Assembly (NCBI RefSeq): GCF_024055575.1
Contig: NZ_JAMXOE010000001.1
Span: forward strand, 806,001 to 870,000
Source: Mucilaginibacter flavidus
Lineage (GTDB): Bacteria; Bacteroidota; Bacteroidia; Sphingobacteriales; Sphingobacteriaceae
Direction: 5' to 3'
DNA: 64,000 nt
Shown here: positions 33,555 to 42,480 of the stretch, one piece after another
Layout: every line of letters begins with the position of its first letter
Numbering within the stretch: position 1 is the first letter of the stretch
Position numbers and translations under genes: made by a program
The notes under the pieces: generated by a model
What the model was told of the DNA's origin: nothing
Seen by the model: only the letters and a program-made list of their open reading frames with translations
Databases searched by the model: none

Positions 33555-35528
33555 TTATATGCTGATTTCCATTTGGTAAAACACCCCGTTACTATTATTT
33601 ACTACCAGGGTCGAGTTTAGTTGCCTGGCCATCAGGTTTACCAGCTTCAAGCCAAATGAGGGGGCCCTATCTTTGTTTTCGGCTTTTAGTCCCACGCCAT
33701 TGTCGGCAAGGGTTAGCAATATTTTTGATTTTTCAACCAATTGCAAGGCGAGGTGTATTTCGCCATGAACCTGGCCGTTGAAGGCATATTTAAAGGCATT
33801 GGTAGTAAGCTCGTTGGCAATCAAGCCGATGGCAACTGCTTTGTCCGCCTCCAGCATAATGTTGCTTACTTCTATCCTTAAATTAATTTCGTTTTGCTTG
33901 TAACCGCCAAAAGAGTCTTTGATGTGATTTAACAGCTTGGTTAAATAATCATTCATCTCAATTTTGGTGGTAGTATTATCCAAATACAGTTTGTTATGGA
34001 TCAGGTTCATCGAGGTTAACCTGGCTTCGTTTTCACGGAGGGCGTTCTTGGTATTTTCGTCGCTCAGGTTATCAATCTGCATGGTAAAAAGGCCCGAGAG
34101 TATCTGCAGGTTGTTTTTAACGCGATGGTGCAAATCCTGCATCAGGGTTTGTATGCGCTTGTTGGCTTTGTTCTTTTTGCGGAAGTTATTGTAAGCTATT
34201 ACGAATAAGGCGGCGAGCAAAACCGCGGCTATGGATAAAACGACGATATACTTTGTTTGCTGGCTAACAATTTTTTGCTGCAGTTGACTCTGGACTTTGT
34301 AAGCATCTCTATCTTTTTCGGTTTGGGCAGTTTTATATTTGGTCTCCATCTCGGTGATGGCCCGATTGGCTGATATTGTAAAAAGAGAATCATTTAACTG
34401 GGCCCTCTTATCGCCATATATTACGGCGTTTTTATAGTCGCCTGATAGCTTGTATATTCTGTACTTGGTACCGTAACCCTCCATCAGCAATTCAGGTAGT
34501 CTTAAATTCTTTGCTGTGTTTATCGTAATGTTTATTGCGGCGAGTGCTTGCCCGTATTTATTTTGCCGGAGATAAATCTCTGCCATGTCTTTATTACCGC
34601 GAGCAAAATCTTCTGTCATTTCATATCTTGAAGCGATGCGCAATGACCGTTGAATGTACTTTTCAGCCTTCGGTAAATCATTTTTTATCATCCAGGACGA
34701 GCCAATATTTTGTAAGGTTAGCACCAGACTGCTCGAATCTGCACCTGTTTTGTTAAAAGAAAGCGATTTATTTAAATAATAGATCGCCGAGTCCGGCATT
34801 TTCTTTCGATAGAAAACAAACCCCATATTATTTAAAGCCTCTGCTATATCTGCTCGGTTATTAAGTTTTTGCCTCAAAGACAAGCTCTTCCTGCTATATT
34901 CAATTGCTTTTGAAAAATTCTTTTGCTCAACATAACAAAGTGCGATTGAATTAAGTGCCGCAGATAAGTAATCATTATCGCTTAAATTTTCAAAAATAGT
35001 TGAAGCCTTGATAAAGTTGCTTATGGCATCAGAATATAATGATAGTTTGCTTTCGCAATTACCAATATTCAAATACGATGTTGCGACATCGGAAAGTTTA
35101 TTGATTTTTTTATATGCAACTATAGCGTTTTGATACCGATCAATCGCCTTTCTAAAAGCGCCATCATTGTAATCGGCATTCCCTAAATAAATCCAAGCAT
35201 CTCCTTTAAGAGAATCGATATTATTCTTCTCTGCATTAGATAATGCACGCTTGGCATAAAATCGGCTACTGTCGTTGGTTCGTAAAATGGCGTAATACTT
35301 TGCAATGAAATTTAGACTTTTCACAGCGGCTACTTGGTTACCTGTAGATTCTGCTTTAAACAAGGCTTGCTTAGATAGGCTGAGTCCGATTATCGGATCT
35401 TTTGATAGGGTAGCTTTTTTTAACAGAGAATCAGCCGTTTGATTATTTTGGTCAAAAAGCGAAAAATTACCATTAAGCAGCGTAAACATGCCGCACAATA
35501 GTAATATCCCTTTTTTCAATAGCATCAT
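33555..35528 (-). CDS. TPR sensor histidine kinase (HisKA_2 type)
   Basis: 657 residues: signal peptide, about nine tetratricopeptide-like repeats (~50-385; for example AWIYLGNADYNDGAFRKAID, ALNNMGFVFYRKKMPDSAIY), one transmembrane helix (YIVVLSIAAVLLAALFVIAY, ~425-445), a short coiled coil, the phospho-acceptor motif DLHHRVKNNLQILSGLF (HisKA_2), and an ATPase domain with IGLIANELTTNAFKYAF (N box) and LADNGVGL (G1). The periplasmic TPR part probably senses a protein partner. The divergent LytTR regulator at 36337 is the likely cognate partner; a small lipoprotein gene lies between them. Confidence 0.88.
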   Translation of the reverse strand: MMLLKKGILLLCGMFTLLNGNFSLFDQNNQTADSLLKKATLSKDPIIGLSLSKQALFKAESTGNQVAAVKSLNFIAKYYAILRTNDSSRFYAKRALSNAEKNNIDSLKGDAWIYLGNADYNDGAFRKAIDRYQNAIVAYKKINKLSDVATSYLNIGNCESKLSLYSDAISNFIKASTIFENLSDNDYLSAALNSIALCYVEQKNFSKAIEYSRKSLSLRQKLNNRADIAEALNNMGFVFYRKKMPDSAIYYLNKSLSFNKTGADSSSLVLTLQNIGSSWMIKNDLPKAEKYIQRSLRIASRYEMTEDFARGNKDMAEIYLRQNKYGQALAAINITINTAKNLRLPELLMEGYGTKYRIYKLSGDYKNAVIYGDKRAQLNDSLFTISANRAITEMETKYKTAQTEKDRDAYKVQSQLQQKIVSQQTKYIVVLSIAAVLLAALFVIAYNNFRKKNKANKRIQTLMQDLHHRVKNNLQILSGLFTMQIDNLSDENTKNALRENEARLTSMNLIHNKLYLDNTTTKIEMNDYLTKLLNHIKDSFGGYKQNEINLRIEVSNIMLEADKAVAIGLIANELTTNAFKYAFNGQVHGEIHLALQLVEKSKILLTLADNGVGLKAENKDRAPSFGLKLVNLMARQLNSTLVVNNSNGVFYQMEISI

Positions 35529-35604
35529 TTAAGTTAAAATTTGATTCAGGTAATGCAAAATAAAATCCGACACCGCATGATAAAGTTTACAACTTTAAAA
35601 GTAA

Positions 35605-35637
35605 TAAAAAAGGCCGCATTTATGTGCAGCCTTTTTT
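35605..35637 (-). terminator. Rho-independent terminator after the small lipoprotein gene
   Basis: AAAAAAGGCCGCA and TGTGCAGCCTTTTTT form a stem flanked by A and T runs, so it can act in both directions. It lies just after the stop of the 35651 gene and before the kinase gene. Confidence 0.75.
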
Positions 35638-35650
35638 ATATTATTTATTT

Positions 35651-35824
35651 TTAGCTATGAGGGGGCTTTTGGCCGTTTTGACCACCGTTCAAATTCGTTG
35701 AATCGACAGGAGCAAGCTTAATAATTTGATAGTTTTTTACAGGGGTTACAGTTGAGTCTTTTTTACAACCTACCATCATCGTTACAGCAAATAATATTGC
35801 TGCAAAGCATAGAAATATACGCAC
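35651..35824 (-). CDS. Small lipoprotein with GTG start
   Basis: 57 residues. The start is GTG at 35822-35824, preceded by AAAGGAGGTATTTAAA: a full Shine-Dalgarno seven bases upstream, unusual for Bacteroidota and decisive against the longer in-frame start. The sequence begins (M)RIFLCFAAILFAVTMMVGCK (lipobox Cys ~20) and ends NLNGGQNGQKPPHS. Function unknown. Its position between a kinase and its regulator suggests an accessory role. Confidence 0.6.
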   Translation of the reverse strand: MRIFLCFAAILFAVTMMVGCKKDSTVTPVKNYQIIKLAPVDSTNLNGGQNGQKPPHS

Positions 35825-36336
35825 TTTAAATACCTCCTTTCGTTTAAGGAGGGCAGGCGTCATTGGCGGTTGGGTAGGTTCTGCCCTCTATTGCACCTGC
35901 TTGTCCGGCAATGTCTTTTTCATAATTTTGGTTATCACATATCAGTTCATGACGCCGATATTTTGTTTGAATATGGTTACGGCGGCACAAATATTGTCAA
36001 GGCGACCATGCGGGCACGTACTTTTTAAAATATGTGATAAGGTTTAGGTGGGTTATCAAAGCACTGTCTTGATGTTACGGGTGTGTATCGGGCACCGGCA
36101 ACTTTAGCTTCTAAACTTGGTATGAATTTAACTCCAATTATTAATTTTGCCGCATCAAGTTTACGAATTGGCTATTTTACTTTGTGAATGCGCGTTTTTA
36201 GCACTTTAACTAAAAGTCGACATTCCCACCGTAACAAAATTTACCGTGCAATCGTAACAAAACCTGCACCTGCATCAGGCACAAAATTTACAGTTAATAT
36301 AATTTTTTAACCACTTGTTATTATAACTTTGGTAAT
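35825..36336. other. Divergent intergenic region upstream of the LytTR regulator
   Basis: No gene seen. A GAGGGCAG/CTGCCCTC inverted pair lies at about 35848-35888. A plus-strand TAACTTTG (about 36325-36332, TAnnTTTG) sits just before the regulator start, without a clear -33 TTG. Confidence 0.4.
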
Positions 36337-37077
36337 ATGTTAAGCAAAGTTAAAATTGTAGTCGTAGAGGACGAAGTATTCATCGCAGAGGCATTGCGGA
36401 TAATGCTGGAAAACCTTGGATACGAAGTAACGGCCATGTTTAACTCAGGAATTGAGGTGCTCAAAAACTTCAAACCCGGCCTTGCCGACATTATAATTAT
36501 GGACATTGAGCTGGCCAATAATACAAACGGCATCGACACGGCAATTGAGCTTAAAAAGATTTGCGACCCAACTATTATCTTTATCACCAACAACACAGAT
36601 GAACGCGTGCGCAAAAAAGCGATTTATGAAACCAACGCGGTGCACTATGTTCCAAAACCGTTCACTAAACTCGATATCAGCATAGCCATCGATCTTGCGT
36701 TAAAACATTCCGCAAACAAAGAAATAGCATCGCAAAAAGCAACAGAATTTTCCTACCTTATGAATGATAGTATTTTTGTTAAAGATGGCGGCAGCTTTAA
36801 AAAAATAATGGTAAGCGATATTCGGTTTTTAAAAGCCAATGGCGCCTATTGCGAACTGTACTACAACGCGAGCCATGTTATATTTAGCGAGAATTTAAGC
36901 TTTTTGGAGGTCAAACTTGCTTTTGCAAAAAACCTGCTGCGGGTGCACCGCTCCTATATCATCAACATAAACTATATCACCAAAATCCAGGACAACAGGC
37001 TGTGGATCGATGATGAGGAAATACCCGTTGGCGTAACGTATAAAAAAGAATTAAGCGATCTGATCAGGTTTATTTAG
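36337..37077 (+). CDS. LytTR family response regulator
   Basis: 246 residues. Receiver domain 1-120: KIVVVEDEVFIAEALRIML with acidic pocket, phosphorylation Asp in DIIIMDIELA, Thr in IIFITNNTDE and Lys in VPKPFTKLD. LytTR DNA-binding domain ~145-246: IMVSDIRFLKANGAYCELYY, LLRVHRSYIININYITKIQD. Such regulators bind direct repeats upstream of their targets. It is divergent from the TPR histidine kinase and probably forms a two-component pair with it. Confidence 0.93.
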   Translation: MLSKVKIVVVEDEVFIAEALRIMLENLGYEVTAMFNSGIEVLKNFKPGLADIIIMDIELANNTNGIDTAIELKKICDPTIIFITNNTDERVRKKAIYETNAVHYVPKPFTKLDISIAIDLALKHSANKEIASQKATEFSYLMNDSIFVKDGGSFKKIMVSDIRFLKANGAYCELYYNASHVIFSENLSFLEVKLAFAKNLLRVHRSYIININYITKIQDNRLWIDDEEIPVGVTYKKELSDLIRFI

Positions 37078-37079
37078 AA

Positions 37080-37155
37080 GACCATGGTCCATGGACGATA
37101 GACCATAGCCTGAACTGAATAAAATATGGTCTATGGACTATCGACTATTAACTTA
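37080..37155. repeat. GGACTATCGAC/CCATGGTC word repeat
   Basis: ACCATGGTCCATGGACGATA and GACCATAG (37081-37108) face ATGGTCTATGGACTATCGAC (37125-37144). They lie between the convergent ends of the LytTR and barrel-protein genes and share words with 31651-31740. Confidence 0.75.
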
Positions 37156-37198
37156 TTTATACCATCCCACCCAATCTCCTGCCCTTCGCCTTGTATCA

Positions 37199-37924
37199 TC
37201 AATTCCGCCTCCTGTACGACCGCTCTTTATAATAAGGCTGTATATTTCCAAAATTATACGTAATTCCAACCGAAATTTGACGGTAATGGTCGGTATCGTG
37301 GTTTTTAAACTTCGATACCGGGTCGTTGTATCCATCAAGGTTATCGCCGATATCAAAAGTATGTATGTAGCAAAAAGTGATAACAAACTGCGGTTCGTCA
37401 AATCCGTTGTAAATCCGAAGAGCGTACCCTACCCTTCCCGATGCAATAAATTCCAGGCTATGGTCTAACCCGGGAAACATATAGTGCGACCCATCGGGCT
37501 TAATCCTGTTGGTTATTACCTGGTTATTGATTCCGCCAAAACCAAAACCGGCAAAAAGGCCTTTTACCGGGTCAAGTATATCGCTGTCGTAATCAAGCAA
37601 TTCACCAAGCTGCATGTCGGCACGCAAAACAATGGCTGTGTAGTTGTTTTTATATTTTCGCAGATTTTTATCAAGTGCTAAAGTACTCCCGCCGCCCGAT
37701 AGTTGTCCGTGCTGCAGTTCGAGAGAAATGGGGAAATAAGGGCTAAAATTATAATTGAAGTGGAAAGCGGCGCTATAACCTGGATTTTGTCGCACCAAGT
37801 CGGTATAACCAAGGGTAGAACCTCCATCAATACCGACGCCAAACTCCGCAAAACTTTTAATGCTTTGCGCGTTAACCGATACAGCCAATAAGAAACCACA
37901 AAAAGCTAAAAGTAACTTTCTCAA
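37199..37924 (-). CDS. Outer-membrane beta-barrel protein
   Basis: 241 residues with signal peptide (MRKLLLAFCGFLLAVSVNAQ). Alternating aromatic/hydrophobic strands throughout (FHFNYNFSPYFPISLELQHG, AIVLRADMQLGELLDYDSDI, GRVGYALRIYNGFDEPQFVI, ISVGITYNFGNIQPYYKE) fit an 8-stranded OmpA/PorT-like barrel. Function unknown. The C-terminus is basic (KERSYRRRN). Confidence 0.7.
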   Translation of the reverse strand: MRKLLLAFCGFLLAVSVNAQSIKSFAEFGVGIDGGSTLGYTDLVRQNPGYSAAFHFNYNFSPYFPISLELQHGQLSGGGSTLALDKNLRKYKNNYTAIVLRADMQLGELLDYDSDILDPVKGLFAGFGFGGINNQVITNRIKPDGSHYMFPGLDHSLEFIASGRVGYALRIYNGFDEPQFVITFCYIHTFDIGDNLDGYNDPVSKFKNHDTDHYRQISVGITYNFGNIQPYYKERSYRRRN

Positions 37925-38244
37925 AAAAACGCCCGGGTAATAATTTAAATCGACCGAATGTAATAAATTTTAATACTTATAATGATACAGGCTTATCTGT
38001 TATCATAATATTTAACTAACAATTCGGCTAAGCGAATAATTGCTTTTTTGAACTTATCTGCGACAATTATTGCCAGATATATTATCCCGTTTATTGCAAC
38101 TGTGGATAAAGATTTTCATAAATGTTTGCATTAAATGATAAACAAGGGGCTATTGGGTCATTTATTAGCCCTTTTAAATTTCCAAATATTGTTTAGCTTT
38201 ATTAATTATCGCCAACAATTCTTACCAATAAACCCAGGGAATAA
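37925..38244. other. Divergent intergenic region
   Basis: No gene. It contains a near palindrome (ATGATACAG and CTGTTATCAT, about 37981-38005), a single perfect DnaA-box-like TGTGGATAA (38101-38109) and a hairpin AAGGGGCTA/TAGCCCTT (38144-38174) 70 bp before the acyltransferase start that could act as a leader terminator. Confidence 0.4.
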
Positions 38245-39342
38245 ATGACCGCCAAAACCTCAGCCTCCGTATCTAACCGACTGCTTTCCCTCGATTTTCT
38301 TCGCGGGTTTATTATGGTACTTTTAGCTATCGAGTCGACAGGTTTGTACGATTATTTATACGAGCATACCCACAACGGATTTATTGAGCAATTTACGCAT
38401 CATCCCTGGCATGGACTCCATTTCTGGGACCTGGTGCAGCCCTCGTTTATGTTTATGGCGGGCGTGGCCATGGCTTTTTCGTTAAACAAGCAGTGGGCAA
38501 ATGGCGTTAGCTGGAACCAATCGTTTATAAAAACATTAAAGCGTTGCGGCTGGCTGTTTTTTTGGGGCGTTTTGGATTATGCCGTGCGGCCTAAAGGCTT
38601 ATCATTCGAGCTATGGGACGTGTTAACCCAATTGTCGTTTACTACTTTGGTAGCATTTCTCATTTTTCGCTGGAGTTCATTAGCGCAAATTGGCATATGC
38701 ATTGGGCTGCCGTTGCTTACCGAAGTATTGTACCGCTTTACCCATGTACAGGGTTTCGATCAGCCATTTACCGATCAGCACAACTTTGGCAACTATATTG
38801 ATTTGCTGCTGATGAACAAAATAAACAAGGGCGGCTGGGTCGCCATAAACTGCATCCCTACTGCGGTACACACCATCGCCGGCGCGCTTATCGGCAAACT
38901 CTTGCTAAGCGATAACAAAAACAAATTGGGCCGGATAATGCTCTGGGGCGCAATTTGCCTGCTTATTGGCTTTGGGCTGGACTTGTTGAATATCACCCCG
39001 ATAATTAAACGTATTGCAACTACATCATTCACCATAGCTTCCTTAGGCTGGTGCCTCTGGTTTTTGGCCCTTAGTTATTGGTGGGTTGATGTAGCGGGAC
39101 ACAAGAAGTATTTAACCTTTTTTACCATAGTGGGGATGAATTCCATCTTCATCTACCTGTTTTTTGAAATTGTAGGCAGCCGGTGGTTTAATGGCTACGT
39201 TAGTGCAATTTCGAATGGCGTTTTAGGCTGGTTTGATGCCGGGGAATTATTAAAAGTTATAGTCGGTGCAATTTGCATTTTCGGGTTCGAATGGTTGATT
39301 TGTTATTTTTTGTATCGAAAAAAGGTGTTTTTTAAATTGTAA
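38245..39342 (+). CDS. HGSNAT/DUF5009-like membrane acyltransferase
   Basis: 365 residues with about ten transmembrane helices. RLLSLDFLRGFIMVLLAIES and PWHGLHFWDLVQPSFMFMAG with VAMAFS are hallmark motifs of the heparan-alpha-glucosaminide N-acetyltransferase-like (DUF5009/YeiB-related) family; the His in HPWHGLHFWD is a candidate catalytic residue. Bacteroidota members are thought to acetylate sugars across the inner membrane, but the substrate is not evident. Monocistronic. Confidence 0.8.
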   Translation: MTAKTSASVSNRLLSLDFLRGFIMVLLAIESTGLYDYLYEHTHNGFIEQFTHHPWHGLHFWDLVQPSFMFMAGVAMAFSLNKQWANGVSWNQSFIKTLKRCGWLFFWGVLDYAVRPKGLSFELWDVLTQLSFTTLVAFLIFRWSSLAQIGICIGLPLLTEVLYRFTHVQGFDQPFTDQHNFGNYIDLLLMNKINKGGWVAINCIPTAVHTIAGALIGKLLLSDNKNKLGRIMLWGAICLLIGFGLDLLNITPIIKRIATTSFTIASLGWCLWFLALSYWWVDVAGHKKYLTFFTIVGMNSIFIYLFFEIVGSRWFNGYVSAISNGVLGWFDAGELLKVIVGAICIFGFEWLICYFLYRKKVFFKL

Positions 39343-39428
39343 CCGAACAAATTTCTTTTCATTGAGTTTATTTGGTTGGATTAGGTGTATTGGGTCGACC
39401 TATTCGAATCTAACTAAATCAACACTTT

Positions 39429-39929
39429 ATGCCGAAACTACTACTTACCCTGATTGCCTTGACAATTACAATTTCAGCAAGAGCCCAATCTCCTGACACC
39501 GCCATTATCAAAAAATCTCAACTCAAAACCATTACTGATGAGGAATACACCGCCTTATTAAACGGCACCGACTTATACCACATGTCGTTAGCGGCCGAGT
39601 TGAATCATTACCCATCGCCGGTTAAAGCATTGAAATATAAAAAGGAGATTAATTTAACCACAGAACAGGAAGCCAAACTTAAGCCGATTGTAAAAGAACT
39701 GCGCCGCAAAATACTGGAAATGGGCCTTATAGTCATCCGCAATGAGCGAACACTTGATAGTATTTTTAAATATAACCGGGTAGATAACGGTTCGCTGATA
39801 TATTATGCAAACCGCTACGGCCTATACCAGGGAGAGTTGCGGAACACCATTTTACAATCCTGCCTTGTTACCAAAAGCATACTCACACAACAGCAGGTTC
39901 GCAAAATTGAGTCGATAGAAAAAAGGTAA
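39429..39929 (+). CDS. Secreted helical protein, Spy/CpxP-like
   Basis: 166 residues: signal peptide (1-19), then an all-helical region. LTTEQEAKLKPIVKELRRKI and, near the end, ILTQQQVRKIESI resemble the paired LTxxQ motifs of Spy/CpxP-type periplasmic proteins. The resemblance is weak and the middle segment differs. Confidence 0.5.
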   Translation: MPKLLLTLIALTITISARAQSPDTAIIKKSQLKTITDEEYTALLNGTDLYHMSLAAELNHYPSPVKALKYKKEINLTTEQEAKLKPIVKELRRKILEMGLIVIRNERTLDSIFKYNRVDNGSLIYYANRYGLYQGELRNTILQSCLVTKSILTQQQVRKIESIEKR

Positions 39930-40065
39930 TTCACTGAAATACCATTAGATTTATTTAATTTAGCGCCCCCTAATTAAGTGTAAAAACATTTTGATGTTTA
40001 TTATCACCAAACGGGTTTGAATTGATTTATACAGGAAGTTCATCTCACTATTAATAAATTGTTGA

Positions 40066-41022
40066 ATGAAGATTACTTTTGACTTTGAAAAACCACTTGC
40101 CGAGTTGCAACAGCAAATTGAAAAGGTAAAGCAGGTTGAAGATAAAAACAAGCTTGACATGTCGGCAACGATATTGGAGCTTGAAGGCAAACTGGATGCC
40201 GCCAAAAAAGACATATACTCCAACTTAACCGGCTGGCAAAAAGTACAGATATCCCGCCACCCCGAAAGACCCTACACCCTGCAATATTTAGAGCTGATGT
40301 GCGACGATTTTATCGAACTGCACGGCGACCGTACTGTAGGTGATGACAAAGCAATAGTTGGCGGTTTCGGCACCATAGGCGGGCAAACAGCGATGTTTAT
40401 CGGTCACCAGAAAGGCCGCAACACCAAGGAGCGCCAGATGCGCAACTTCGGTATGGCTAACCCAGAGGGCTACCGCAAAGCATTAAGACTAATGAAGCTT
40501 GCCGAGAAATTTAACAAACCCGTTATTACGCTTATTGATACACCGGGAGCGTTTCCAGGCCTTGAAGCCGAAGAACGAGGACAGGGCGAAGCCATTGCCC
40601 GAAACCTGCTCGAAATGTCGATATTAAAAGTGCCGATTATTTGCGTAGTGATTGGCGAAGGCGCTTCAGGCGGTGCATTGGGTATTGGCATTGGTGACAG
40701 GGTATTAATGCTTGATAATTCCTGGTATTCGGTTATCTCTCCCGAAAACTGCTCCACCATCCTGTTTAAAACCTGGGAGCAAAAAGAGCGTGCGGCAGAA
40801 ATGCTGAAACTAACCAGCACCGAAATGCTGAAAAACAAACTGATTGACGGCGTAATAAAAGAACCCCTCGGTGGCGCCCACCAGGATCCTGTTGCTATGG
40901 CTGGCATCCTTAAAAAACAATTGCTAAAAGATTTGAAAGTGCTAAAAGAGCGCAATATTGATGAACTGGTTACCGACAGGATAAACAAGTTTTGTAATAT
41001 GGGTGTGGTGATTGAAGACTAA
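40066..41022 (+). CDS. accA: Acetyl-CoA carboxylase carboxyltransferase subunit alpha
   Basis: 318 residues, standard length. With AccD it transfers the carboxyl group from biotin to acetyl-CoA in fatty-acid synthesis. [80 protein letters not shown] and the oxyanion region [20 protein letters not shown] are conserved. A terminator follows at 41043. accD is not in the window, as is common. Confidence 0.97.
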   Translation: MKITFDFEKPLAELQQQIEKVKQVEDKNKLDMSATILELEGKLDAAKKDIYSNLTGWQKVQISRHPERPYTLQYLELMCDDFIELHGDRTVGDDKAIVGGFGTIGGQTAMFIGHQKGRNTKERQMRNFGMANPEGYRKALRLMKLAEKFNKPVITLIDTPGAFPGLEAEERGQGEAIARNLLEMSILKVPIICVVIGEGASGGALGIGIGDRVLMLDNSWYSVISPENCSTILFKTWEQKERAAEMLKLTSTEMLKNKLIDGVIKEPLGGAHQDPVAMAGILKKQLLKDLKVLKERNIDELVTDRINKFCNMGVVIED

Positions 41023-41042
41023 CACAATATTTATATAATATG

Positions 41043-41070
41043 AAAAAAGCGGCCGATGGTCGCTTTTTTT
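41043..41070 (+). terminator. Rho-independent terminator after accA
   Basis: AAAAAAGCG, GCC-GAT-GGT centre, CGCTTTTTTT, 20 nt after the accA stop. Confidence 0.85.
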
Positions 41071-41093
41071 GTTTAGCAGTAATCCAATCTTGT

Positions 41094-41508
41094 TATTGCG
41101 AGCGAAGTACGAGCGCAGCAACCCCGTCGCTTATCGATGTCGAAGTGTAAACCTATATCAGCATTATAGTATAGTTTTATGTTCCTGTGCACAGTGGAAC
41201 ATAAGGAACAGGGTGGAACAGTGAAAAGCTAACCCATGTTGCTAAAAAGCTTGTTTCTGCATTAAAAATACGCTTTTCACCTTATTTACTATGCTAAAAA
41301 TGCGAAAAGTACTGACAAATTAGTGTCAGTACTTTTCGTAAAAATTGTCTTGTCCGCCCGCGTCGTTCGCTTGAATGATAACGGTTGTGAGCATCCATGT
41401 TCGCGACAACCAGTTTCGTGTCCAGCTGGTGGTGGTATTAGTAAACAAAAAAACAGCTAATGGCCGCTTTTCTTGTTATATTTGACTAAGACTTTAAAGA
41501 AAATTTTC
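41094..41508. repeat. Repeat-filled gap between accA and the zeta-like locus
   Basis: It holds a decayed TATTGCGAGCGAAG element (41094-41130), a GGAACA word repeat (TGTTCCTGTGCACAGTGGAA, then AAGGAACAGGGTGGAACAG, ~41180-41222), a strong hairpin (41303-41338), and a plus-strand TATATTTG box at 41477-41484 that may start the antitoxin transcript. No gene. Confidence 0.6.
41303..41338. repeat. Perfect 15-bp-stem hairpin
   Basis: CGAAAAGTACTGACA and its exact complement TGTCAGTACTTTTCG around a 6-nt loop. It has no T run, so it is more likely a palindromic repeat or an mRNA structure than a classic terminator. Confidence 0.8.
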
Positions 41509-41760
41509 ATGAGCGACCTTGAAATTTTAGAGAAAAAAGGGACTGATGCAGTATTGCGATTACGTAGCAATAAACTTGCTGCTGGCAAACCTTTTATGAT
41601 TAACTCTAAAGATTTACCATCCAAACAAAGTTATCTTGAATATCCGGACGGAAGTATAAATATAGTAATTGTTGCTGCCGATGCCCGTTCTTTCGAAATA
41701 ATCCGTAAACTTTCTGACAAAGAAGCCCAATCGGTTCGCTACGGTTTTAATCTGTTGTAA
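41509..41760 (+). CDS. Putative antitoxin paired with zeta-like kinase
   Basis: 83 residues from ATG 41509 (the frame is open further upstream). Starts MSDLEILEKKGTDAVLRLRS; it is charged, mixed alpha-beta and lacks the three-helix epsilon fold. Its stop overlaps the start of the zeta-like gene by one base (TAATG), which implies coupled translation and an antitoxin role. No family recognised. Confidence 0.65.
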   Translation: MSDLEILEKKGTDAVLRLRSNKLAAGKPFMINSKDLPSKQSYLEYPDGSINIVIVAADARSFEIIRKLSDKEAQSVRYGFNLL

Positions 41761-42389
41761 TGCCTTCACTTTACATCATTACCGGGTCAAATGGGGCGGG
41801 TAAATCAACCGTTGGGCCCGAATATTTGCCAAAACATATTCACGATAAATATCCGGTATTTGATGGAGACCTTCTTTTTGTGGCTAAGCAACGCGAATTA
41901 TTCCCAGCAATTACACGTTCGCCAAAAGAGGCAAAGAAAATAGCTTTTCAACATGTAGTCGATACATTTGAAAAACTTGCAGATGATGCGTTAACAAACA
42001 ATGACAATTTTGTTTACGAAGGACATTTTACAAATAGCGCGACTTGGGACACGCCAAAACGCTTTAAAGCCGCAGGATATGCCATTCATCTATTTTTTTT
42101 GGGGTTAACAAGCCCCGACTTATCACAATTAAGGGTTGCAGACAGGGTTACTGAAGGTGGACATTACGTTGATAGATCTACAATTGAAGCTAATTTTATA
42201 GGAAACCTTGAGATGCTCAATATCAATTTCAGGTTCATAGACCACTTAACTATTGTTGATACTTCTGAAATTCATCATATCACCCTGGCAACGTTAACTT
42301 CAGGTATTATTGTGTCGTCAATTCCAGTAGCTGATTTACCAGGTTGGTTTGTTGAATACCTGCCGGCTATCAATGCAATCATTCATTAA
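41760..42389 (+). CDS. Zeta-toxin-like P-loop kinase
   Basis: 209 residues. Walker A ITGSNGAGKSTVGPEYLP (~7-24), a DGDLLF substrate-Asp motif (~38), FVYEGHFTN (~87, strand with Glu), and LRVADRVTEGGHYVDRSTIE (~126-145), the basic-rich lid seen in zeta toxins, which phosphorylate UDP-N-acetylglucosamine or related nucleotide sugars. Similar chromosomal zeta-like proteins are common in Bacteroidota; toxicity is inferred. It is followed by a hairpin terminator. Confidence 0.8.
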   Translation: MPSLYIITGSNGAGKSTVGPEYLPKHIHDKYPVFDGDLLFVAKQRELFPAITRSPKEAKKIAFQHVVDTFEKLADDALTNNDNFVYEGHFTNSATWDTPKRFKAAGYAIHLFFLGLTSPDLSQLRVADRVTEGGHYVDRSTIEANFIGNLEMLNINFRFIDHLTIVDTSEIHHITLATLTSGIIVSSIPVADLPGWFVEYLPAINAIIH

Positions 42390-42426
42390 TAATATGACGT
42401 CCATAGTTTAAATCTCACTAATAAAA

Positions 42427-42459
42427 ATGCCCGTCTAATCTCAAAGTTTAAACGGGCAT
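42427..42459. terminator. Hairpin between convergent zeta-like and GH30 genes
   Basis: ATGCCCGT and ACGGGCAT arms with a 17-nt loop between the convergent gene ends. The flanking A- and T-rich bases allow bidirectional use. Confidence 0.65.
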
Positions 42460-42480
42460 AAATTTACTTTCTTAATAATG

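Noticed and set aside
38101..38109. Replication origin suggested by a perfect DnaA box
   Set aside because: Only one box, with no cluster, no dnaA or dnaN, and an ordinary divergent intergenic context.
39960..40223. Minus-strand 87-codon frame
   Set aside because: Antisense to the start of accA; no features of a real protein.
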